A DNA stretch of 19,769 nt. It comes from CAZSIA01 sp045126355. Lineage in GTDB: Bacteria > Bacillota_I > Bacilli_A > Acholeplasmatales > Anaeroplasmataceae. Shown here one piece after another: positions 8,744 through 15,100 of this stretch. Under the pieces are notes generated by a model. The model was not told where the DNA came from. It saw only the letters and a list, made by a program, of their open reading frames with translations, and did not search any database. The DNA lies in NCBI GenBank assembly GCA_045126355.1, contig JBGVOE010000079.1, positions 1 to 19,769 of the forward strand, in the 5' to 3' direction. Within the stretch, counting starts at the first letter, position 1, and every line of letters begins with the position of its first letter. Both the position numbers and the translations under genes were made by a program.

Positions 8744-8772
8744 ATTTTAATTATTTTTTACATATATTACAA
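8744..8772 (-). promoter_or_regulatory. Promoter of the ABC transporter operon
   Basis: Minus-strand TTGTAA (8767-8772) and TAAAAT (8744-8749) are separated by 17 nt. The transcript would begin near 8737 and leave a short leader before the GGGAG site. It lies beyond the terminator at 8801-8844, so the operon has its own start, separate from the regulator gene. Confidence 0.5.
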
Positions 8773-8793
8773 GACAAACTGATTAGAGAACAA

Positions 8794-8849
8794 AAATAAG
8801 CCCTATAAAGTAATAGAAATAAGAAAAAATTCTACTATATAGGGTTTTT
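8794..8849. terminator. Intrinsic terminator behind the XRE regulator gene, possibly bidirectional
   Basis: Twelve bases at 8801-8812 (CCCTATAAAGTA) pair with 8833-8844 (TACTATATAGGG) with one mismatch. On the minus strand the stem is followed by CTTATTTTTG, which suits termination of the regulator transcript 18 nt after its stop. A T-run on the plus side (8845-8849) could act in the other direction, although no plus-strand gene feeds it. Confidence 0.7.
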
Positions 8850-8861
8850 AATTTTATATTT

Positions 8862-9326
8862 TTAACATTTATACATGTGTTTATGTTTGAACAAACTTCT
8901 AACAATGCATTCTGTTAATAATAACAGTAAGGCAATAATTAATAACGATGATAAAGCATATCTTGTAGGCGGAATAATTTTTATAATATTTAACATATTA
9001 GTCAAAGTATTTTCCAAAACAAACGAAAATATCAATAAAGTAATTGCCACAACAAATAATATACTTGAAATAGATAGTAATATCTTTTCTATAGGTTTGC
9101 TCTTATAATTGTGAAAAAATATTTTACTCATTTCTTTTTTTGTAAGAAGTTTTCTTATTGGGACATTTAATATTTCTGATAAATTAAATATATGTTCTTT
9201 ACCAGGATAAATATTTCCACTTTCCCATTTCGTTAATAATGTTCTAGAAATATACAATTTAGCCGCTAATTCTTCTTGTGTAAGATTGCCTAAATTTCTA
9301 TATTTTTTTAATTTTTCTTTAAACAC
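8862..9326 (-). CDS. XRE-family HTH regulator with two C-terminal transmembrane helices
   Basis: The 154-residue protein begins with a Cro/C1-type helix-turn-helix (about 4-60): LTQEELAAKLYISRTLLTKWESG shows the usual TQEELA first helix and the recognition helix with WE-G, in stretches shorter than the whole. The rest contains two hydrophobic helices near 83-104 and 124-144 with a basic end, so the DNA-binding domain is tethered to the membrane. Tethered XRE regulators of this kind are often found beside antimicrobial-peptide or envelope-stress transporters. The neighbouring ABC operon is the natural target, but that is inference. The start codon is GTG at 9326, preceded by GAGGTG with suitable spacing; no ATG is better placed. 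The gene follows the small membrane protein gene by 77 nt. Confidence 0.8.
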   Translation of the reverse strand: MFKEKLKKYRNLGNLTQEELAAKLYISRTLLTKWESGNIYPGKEHIFNLSEILNVPIRKLLTKKEMSKIFFHNYKSKPIEKILLSISSILFVVAITLLIFSFVLENTLTNMLNIIKIIPPTRYALSSLLIIALLLLLTECIVRSLFKHKHMYKC

Positions 9327-9367
9327 AATCCCACCTCAATTAATTTAATATATATACTTACAAATCC

Positions 9368-9396
9368 ATTATAAAACTAATACTTTCAAAATTAAA
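9368..9396 (-). promoter_or_regulatory. Possible internal promoter of the XRE regulator gene
   Basis: The minus strand has a perfect TATAAT (9368-9373), but the sequence 17 nt upstream is only TTTAAT (9391-9396). It could give the regulator a transcript of its own, or the gene could simply be read from the promoter at 9764-9791. Confidence 0.3.
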
Positions 9397-9403
9397 TAGT
9401 AAT

Positions 9404-9730
9404 TTAAAATACAAATTTAAACAAATCGATAAACCACAATGTATAAGTGAAAAGATACAGGGAAGAACACATATTAACTACTGAAAATATGAAGTGTTTT
9501 TTATAAAAACTCAATATTGAAATAATAATGATTAAAATTGTTATTAAGCCTAACTGAATAATACTTGAATGATAAAATAGCGAGATCGAACCAATTGTTA
9601 TCCTATCAAGAGGTATATACGATAATAAAGCTATTCTAAAATTTGTAAAAACAGCAAAATATAATATTAAGTTAATTATTATCAACAATAAAGGTAATGC
9701 TGAAGTCAGTGTATAAATTTTATTTTTCAT
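9404..9730 (-). CDS. Small integral membrane protein, unknown
   Basis: The 108-residue protein consists of about four hydrophobic segments (roughly 8-28, 32-50, 55-77, 82-105) joined by very short loops, with Lys at the N terminus and little else charged. I recognise no family. It lacks a strong ribosome binding site: only GGAATGGT lies upstream of the ATG, so translation may be weak or the start misplaced. A good promoter sits 34 nt upstream and a palindrome beyond that. It is followed on the same strand by the membrane-tethered XRE regulator; the pair may form a sensor and regulator unit, since small membrane partners can hold such regulators. This is inference only. Confidence 0.6.
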   Translation of the reverse strand: MKNKIYTLTSALPLLLIIINLILYFAVFTNFRIALLSYIPLDRITIGSISLFYHSSIIQLGLITILIIIISILSFYKKHFIFSVVNMCSSLYLFTYTLWFIDLFKFVF

Positions 9731-9763
9731 ATTAATTTACCATTCCATTCTCTATCACCGTCA

Positions 9764-9791
9764 ATATTACATTTTTTTATTTTTTTGTAAA
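9764..9791 (-). promoter_or_regulatory. Promoter of the small membrane protein/XRE regulator genes
   Basis: On the minus strand TTTACA (9786-9791) and TAATAT (9764-9769) are separated by 16 nt of A-rich sequence. Transcription would begin near 9757, about 27 nt before the ATG at 9730. The palindrome at 9802-9820 lies just upstream of the -35 box. Confidence 0.5.
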
Positions 9792-9801
9792 TAAATATCT
9801 A

Positions 9802-9820
9802 TGTGAATAATATATTCACA
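9802..9820. promoter_or_regulatory. Operator-like perfect inverted repeat
   Basis: TGTGAAT (9802-9808) and ATTCACA (9814-9820) are perfect inverted copies around a 5-nt AT centre. The size and symmetry suit a dimeric helix-turn-helix protein. It sits about 10 bp upstream of the -35 box at 9786-9791, a position typical of activators, although an upstream repressor site is possible. The adjacent XRE regulator is the obvious candidate binder. The rest of the stretch to 9940 shows no gene or other structure I can support. Confidence 0.45.
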
Positions 9821-9940
9821 CTTTGAAAAATGCTTATTATTTTAATTTATTAACTTTACAAACAAATCTTTATTATCACATAACAAACGTAAAGATAGCA
9901 TGAAATACTACGAAAGTAAATTAATAGCTGAACTAGGAGC

Positions 9941-9972
9941 AAAAATAAAAACCAACACGTAGAAAATGTTGG
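9941..9972 (-). terminator. Intrinsic terminator of the amidase gene
   Basis: On the minus strand CCAACA and TGTTGG (9967-9972 with 9952-9957) form a hairpin with a 9-nt loop, followed by TTTTTATTTTT (9951-9941). It begins 24 nt after the TGA stop of the amidase gene. Confidence 0.8.
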
Positions 9973-9995
9973 CTTAATTTAAGTTATTTTAAAAA

Positions 9996-10643
9996 TCAAA
10001 TAACCCTAAAATAATCTTCAATACCATACATAATACAATTAGAAAGTTTTATTAAATAATCTTCACTTTGATAAAGTTCGTATTCGTTAGGATTTGATAT
10101 AAAACCAGTTTCAATTAAACATCCAGCTTTATTTATATTTCTTAAAATCATAATATTATCTAAATTTTTATGAACTCTAGTTGTCTTTGTAAATGCTGAT
10201 AAATAAGATTGAATATTAGAAGCAATAAGTAAATTATTAGGATTTATTCCATTATAAAAAACTTGCGATCCAAAGTATTTCGGATTTGTAAAACTATTAG
10301 TATGAATTGAAATAAATAGATCAGCGTTACTACTATTAATCATTTCTATTCTTGTAACTAAATCTTCTTTCTTACTAAATTTATCCTTACACAAATGAAT
10401 ATCAGCACTTCTACTCATCAAAACCTCGTACCCAGCTTCTTCTAAAGAGTCTCTTAATTTTAACGCTATTTTTAAATTAATATCTTTTTCTACTAAATCT
10501 TTATAACTACATCCACCATCAAGTCCACCATGACCCGGGTCAATAAAAACAACATTTAAATCCTCAGTTGCATCTACTCTAATATTTAAGTATGAAAAAA
10601 CGAGAAGAAAAAACAAAAAATATAAAAAAACAAATTTATGCAT
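9996..10643 (-). CDS. N-acetylmuramoyl-L-alanine amidase (Amidase_3, CwlD-like)
   Basis: The zinc amidase cuts the bond between MurNAc and L-Ala in peptidoglycan, outside the membrane. Residue numbers here count from the outer ATG at 10655. After a hydrophobic signal or anchor (about 7-27) comes FIDPGHGG with zinc ligand H42, E57 in VEKDIN, zinc ligand H118 in SIHTN, and catalytic E182 in LIETGFISNP. The whole is one catalytic domain without SH3 or SPOR modules, the size of CwlD (about 220-240 aa), a spore-cortex amidase; a general cell-wall role is equally possible. I choose ATG 10643 as start, because GGTGA lies 5 nt before it and the ATG at 10655 has no ribosome site. The stop is TGA, which supports genetic code 11. 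Monocistronic, with promoter at 10684-10712 and terminator at 9941-9972. Confidence 0.88.
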   Translation of the reverse strand: MHKFVFLYFLFFLLVFSYLNIRVDATEDLNVVFIDPGHGGLDGGCSYKDLVEKDINLKIALKLRDSLEEAGYEVLMSRSADIHLCKDKFSKKEDLVTRIEMINSSNADLFISIHTNSFTNPKYFGSQVFYNGINPNNLLIASNIQSYLSAFTKTTRVHKNLDNIMILRNINKAGCLIETGFISNPNEYELYQSEDYLIKLSNCIMYGIEDYFRVI

Positions 10644-10683
10644 ACATTTCACCATTTAAATATATCGATTTGTATTTACTTTT

Positions 10684-10712
10684 ATTCTATTTAAGAGGTA
10701 TTTATTTGATAA
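10684..10712 (-). promoter_or_regulatory. Promoter of the amidase gene
   Basis: Minus-strand TTATCA (10707-10712) and TAGAAT (10684-10689) are separated by 17 nt, giving a leader of about 34 nt before ATG 10643. Its -35 box occupies the same bases as the -35 box of the opposite promoter at 10706-10734. Confidence 0.5.
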
Positions 10713-10734
10713 TTATAGAAAAATATAGTATAAT
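10706..10734 (+). promoter_or_regulatory. Promoter of the CNNM/CBS protein gene
   Basis: TTGATA (10706-10711) and a perfect TATAAT (10729-10734) are separated by 17 nt. Transcription should begin near 10741, right at the first base of a structured leader, so the leader has almost no unpaired 5' end. Confidence 0.75.
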
Positions 10735-10740
10735 TACTTA

Positions 10741-10831
10741 CAGACAATAAGGCATTTTTGTGTGGTTATTGTCATACTTAATAAATAATAAAAAAAGTAT
10801 AAGACCACACTATTTAAGTATGGTCTTTTTG
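10741..10831 (+). promoter_or_regulatory. Structured mRNA leader with intrinsic terminator (attenuator or riboswitch candidate)
   Basis: Three hairpins abut without a spare base: P1 10743-10750/10766-10773 (GACAATAA/TTATTGTC), P2 10774-10779/10795-10800 (ATACTT/AAGTAT), and P3 10801-10811/10817-10827 with one mismatch and a TTTTT end at 10826-10830, an intrinsic terminator 29 nt before the start codon. Two other pairings compete. The P1 loop GTGTGG (10760-10765) matches CCACAC (10805-10810) in the left arm of P3, and CATACTTAA (10773-10781) matches TTAAGTATG (10814-10822) in its loop and right arm. Either would open the terminator, so the choice can switch the downstream gene. I do not recognise the consensus of M-box, yybP-ykoY, fluoride or other familiar classes. 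The gene product suggests metal or ion control. Confidence 0.6.
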
Positions 10832-10858
10832 TTATAAAAAGGAGAGAAAAGAAAAGAA

Positions 10859-12160
10859 ATGTTATACACAGCAAGTGTAGATGAATTACCGTCCCAGATA
10901 ATCATCATCGTAGTATTATTATTAGTTAATGCCTTCTTCGCCGCAAGCGAAATGGCAATTATATCAGCGAGTCCAGTTAAGCTTGATATATTAATTGAAA
11001 ATGGGAATAAAAAAGCAAAACTGGTAAAAAAATTACAGGAAAACGAAACAAAGTTATTATCAACTATTCAAGTAGGTATTACTTTAGCAGGCTTCTTCTC
11101 AAGTGCCACAGCGGCATCAAGTCTATCAGAAATCATTGCCCAAAGCATAGGAATACCTGAGGGAGTTTCATTAGTTATAATCACTTTAATTTTGTCATAT
11201 TTCACATTAGTGTTTGGTGAGTTATTTCCAAAAAGAATTGCGTTATTAGCACCTGAGAAAGTCGCAATGACTTTTGCTAAACCTATATCAATAATTAAGA
11301 CAATCTTTAGACCACTTGTTTTTATTCTATCTGCTTCAAGTGATTTATTAGTAAAAATATTTAGAATTAAACCTAAAGAGACAGATACTGTATCTGAAGA
11401 TGAAATCAAAGCTTTAATTAATAGCGGAGTTGAATCAGGAACAATAAATCACGAGGAACAAGAATTTATATCAGCTATATTTAATTTTGATAATTTAATT
11501 GTTAAAGATATTATGACTCCAAGAATAAATGTATTCATGCTAGATATAAATACACCTATAAACAAATTTAAAAAATTAATCAAACAAGAACAATATACAC
11601 GTGTTCCTATATATGAAGATGATAAGGATAATATTATTGGTATCTTAAACTTAAAAGACATCTTCTTATTTTTAAACGCATCATATACAAAAGATGATTT
11701 AAAAAATATATTAAGAGAACCTATCTTTATTACTGAATCAATGAAATGTAAATCTTTACTTATTGAACTTCAAAATAAAAAATCACAATGTGCGATTGTT
11801 ATAGATGAGGCTGGTAGTGTAAGTGGTTATGTTACATTAGAAGATTTAATTGAAGAAATCACTGGTAACATCTATGATGAACACGATGAGGTAATAAATA
11901 AAATTAGTAAAGTTAATGATGGTACTTATATTTTAGATGCATCTGTTGCAATTCATGAATTAAATAGAGAATTAAATTTGAAAATAACTTATAAGAACGA
12001 AAAGTATACAACAGTTGGTGGATATTTAACATCTTATAATGAAGTTATACCTAATGTTATGGATGAAATTATAATAAATAATTTAAAATTCACTATATTA
12101 GAAATAGATACAAATAGAATTATAAAAGTAAGACTAGAAAAAATAAAGCCGCTTAGTTAA
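10859..12160 (+). CDS. CNNM/CorC-type membrane protein with CBS pair (HlyC/CorC family)
   Basis: The 433-residue protein has a DUF21/CNNM membrane domain with helices near 12-34, 62-90, 100-120 and 135-165, including LNAFFAASEMA-like and FGELFPKRIA (119-128) motifs. Two CBS domains follow (about 215-275 and 285-340; DIMTPR at 217-222, EDLIEEITGNIYDEHDE at 328-344). The CorC_HlyC domain is at about 350-430. Relatives (bacterial CorB/CorC, MpfA/YhdP, PaeA) export or help export Mg2+ or other cations or polyamines, sensing Mg-ATP through the CBS pair; here the ion is not known. The only good start is ATG 10859, with AAGGAG unusually far (14 nt) upstream. The gene is single, preceded by a promoter and a structured leader. 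Its last codons and stop form part of the terminator at 12141-12172. Confidence 0.9.
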   Translation: MLYTASVDELPSQIIIIVVLLLVNAFFAASEMAIISASPVKLDILIENGNKKAKLVKKLQENETKLLSTIQVGITLAGFFSSATAASSLSEIIAQSIGIPEGVSLVIITLILSYFTLVFGELFPKRIALLAPEKVAMTFAKPISIIKTIFRPLVFILSASSDLLVKIFRIKPKETDTVSEDEIKALINSGVESGTINHEEQEFISAIFNFDNLIVKDIMTPRINVFMLDINTPINKFKKLIKQEQYTRVPIYEDDKDNIIGILNLKDIFLFLNASYTKDDLKNILREPIFITESMKCKSLLIELQNKKSQCAIVIDEAGSVSGYVTLEDLIEEITGNIYDEHDEVINKISKVNDGTYILDASVAIHELNRELNLKITYKNEKYTTVGGYLTSYNEVIPNVMDEIIINNLKFTILEIDTNRIIKVRLEKIKPLS

Positions 12161-12172
12161 GCGGCTTTTTTA
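12141..12172. terminator. Bidirectional terminator overlapping the end of the CNNM gene
   Basis: AAGCCGCTT (12146-12154) pairs with AAGCGGCTT (12159-12167) around a 4-nt loop, followed by a T-run (12166-12171). On the minus strand the opposite arm is followed by TTTATTTTTT. The left arm and the loop contain the last codons and the TAA stop (12158-12160) of the CNNM gene. It also ends the surface-protein operon arriving from the right, whose stop is at 12179. Confidence 0.9.
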
Positions 12173-12178
12173 ATATAC

Positions 12179-15100
12179 TTATCTTTGTTCTTTACGTTTC
12201 TTTACTAAGAAAATTGATATAGCAGCTAAAGCAAGTAAGCTATGGATAGAGGCTAAAATACTTCCACCACAACCACTTTCATTAGGTGTTTCTACAAAAA
12301 CTGCTTCCCACATTGCAGTTAAAGTTAAAGATTCTTTAACTTCGCTTTCAAAGTCATACAATTCTTCATTTAAATACCAACCTTTAAATTCATATCCTTC
12401 TTTTGCAGGAACTTCTAAAGCAGATACTTTTGAACCATAATTAACATTTTTAGTATGTAGAGTTTTATCACCATCTACAAACTTAACTTCTAATACTTGA
12501 ATTTGCCATTTAGCAGTTAATGTAATTGATTCCTTAACTTCTGCATCAAAACTATATGCTACTTCATTTAAATACCAACCTTTAAATTCATATCCTTCTT
12601 TAGCAGTAGTTTCTAGAGCTGTTGCTTTTGAACCATAATTAACTTCTTGTACTTTAATTGTTTCATCACCATCTAAAAACTTAACTTCTAATACTTGAAT
12701 TTGCCATCTTGCTGTTAAAGTCATATCTTCGGTAACAGTCACCACATCATTCTTACGATAATTATTAATTCCATCTGTATAACCAATTAAAATGTGACCT
12801 TCTTTTACAGGGTTATATTGTGATAACTCTAATTGATCTCCAGTATTTAAAGTTAGACTAGCAAGTGATTCATCATCACTAAGAATATTAACATTTACTT
12901 GTTTAACAAACTTAGCATATAATTTAATATTTTTACCTGAAGCTAATGAGATTTCTTCTACTTTTTGAGTGTATTTACTATCTAAATACCAACCATCAAA
13001 AGTAAATCCTTCTTTAACAACATCTTCTAATTTAATAATTTTATCTTCATAAGAATATGTTGAAGGTAATTCTTGATTAAATGTACCGCCGTCTGTATTA
13101 ACTTCGATAGACCAAGTTTTCTTCTTAGATAACATCCATGTAATTAAATCAGCATCTTCAAATGCAACAATCCAAGATTCATGGCCGATTCTATTTACTT
13201 CATAATATTGTGCATCTTTACCATCAGTTTTTAATGCATTTACTAAAGCTAAAGTTTCAGCATTATTAACTGTTGTATCGCTTGTTGAGTGATAAACTCT
13301 TAAAGCTGTAGAATTCAACAACTCATATTGAGAAGCATCAGCACCACCTGCACAATTAACAATTGCAGCAAATAATCCTGGTTCTCTCATTGCTAAATCA
13401 GTAATTCCAAATCCACCCATCGATAAACCAGCACCATAAACTCGTCCTAAATCAACTGAGTAGTTTTCGAAAATATCGTTATAAAGCAATGAAGTTAATA
13501 ATTTTGTTGGAGTCGAAGTGGCAGTAGATTTAAGGTTATATTTACCTGGAGTCCAATCGCTTTCAACCCATCTCATTCCTTCTGGACATTGAGGAGCAAC
13601 AACGATAAAATCATCAGCATATTCACCTAAAATAATTCTATTTAACAATATATGAGTACTTTGCATATGATTTGAACCAGTTACTTGATAAATATTATTA
13701 TTACCTCTTTCACCAGCGCCATGCATAAATACTAATACAGGATATTTTTTACTAGCATCATAATTAGTTGGTAAGTATAAACGATAAGGAAGAGTTACAG
13801 TTGAAGAAATTGAAGCATCCTCATAAACTTTAGCTTCCATCTTATCAGTTACATATGGGTCTTGTGCCCATACAACTTTCTCACCTGATTTAACTGTTAA
13901 TAACATTCCATTATTATTAATAATAAAACATTTTTCTTGTCCAGATATAGTCACTGACCCTTTAACATTGTGTGCTTTAACATCATAAGAATCACCGAAA
14001 TAAACACAGTCAGCAACATAATCAACACCATCAATAGTATAAATTAACCACATGTAAGATGCTTTGAAAGTATTAGATCCAATTGGTGAAACTTTAACAG
14101 TAACTTTATCATTTGTAGTTGTTAAACCAGTTAATGGATATACAATATCTCCATACCAGTCAGCGTAATTAAATGACCATTCTCCATAATCTTTTCCATC
14201 GACATATACTTTGGCGTTTTGTGCAGTTTCCCATAAAGAAGTTCTTCTTACTAATCTAAAGTTAGTAGCTTTATCAGCATTAGGAACTATAAAGTCAATT
14301 TCTACATCTCCACCAAAAGTAGCAACTTTTGCGTATGTATCAATACCAGACCATTGTTTACGGATTGCATATGTACTTATATCATCATTAAATTCGTTAA
14401 TCTTAATGTTTTTATAATTAATTGTTCCATTATTATTTAAAATAGCAACTTCGCTTCCTGAATAATATCTGTCAGAGAATTCAAAAATTCTATAACCATT
14501 AATCATTACAACGATTGTTGAACCTTGAACTACAACTTTATAAGGATAACTATCACTCGCACTAAATCCAGCATCAAATGATGAGTAATGAGAATATACT
14601 CCATTATTTAAATATCCAATACTTACATCAATTCTTCCTGAATTACTATCAAATGCTAATAAAGTTCCTGATAATCCATTAGTAGACATACTAGCATGTA
14701 ATAATATACCATATGTTCCTACATTTCCTGCATCAGTAGAAGGATACATATCAGCTTGGAATACATAGTCGCTTACTCCTGTATCAAACCACATATCACA
14801 ATTATTTTCAGAATTTGAATTTAATACATTATCAACTATATTAGGAGTACCATCTAACGCTACAAACCCATCAAATCCAGTATGAGGTAATTCTAACGGA
14901 CTTGGATTTTTATAAGTTGTAACAAAAAATGGTAAAGTTACAGTTTTATCACCTAGTTCATGTTTTGCAGTTAAAACAATAGAACTATTAACATTATCAT
15001 TTGGAACTGTAAACATTGTTCCTTGAACTTCTTTTCCATCATATGTATAAGAGAAAGGTCCTTCGATATTTGTTGATACATAATCTAATAAGTTAATAGT

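Noticed and set aside
9900..9962. 21-codon plus-strand reading frame (20 residues beginning MKYYESKL)
   Set aside because: No ribosome binding site or clear promoter, and it runs into the amidase terminator hairpin; chance or an unrecognisable gene remnant is more likely than a real peptide.
9996..9998. TGA of the amidase gene as Trp (genetic code 4)
   Set aside because: The Trp codons I checked in the window are TGG and no long gene needs TGA read-through; a TGA stop with a terminator 24 nt on is the simpler reading.
11068..11661. Two minus-strand frames opposite the CNNM gene
   Set aside because: They mirror conserved CNNM and CBS coding sequence and lack start signals.
12311..12706. CRISPR-like repeat array
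   Set aside because: The 198-bp units are in-frame protein repeats without spacers of constant size.
14875..14893. LPHTG, an LPXTG-like sequence at residues 604-608 of the giant esterase
   Set aside because: It lies in the middle of the protein, is followed by soluble domains and no membrane helix, so it cannot be a sortase signal; the C-terminal CGGSI tag is the better anchor.
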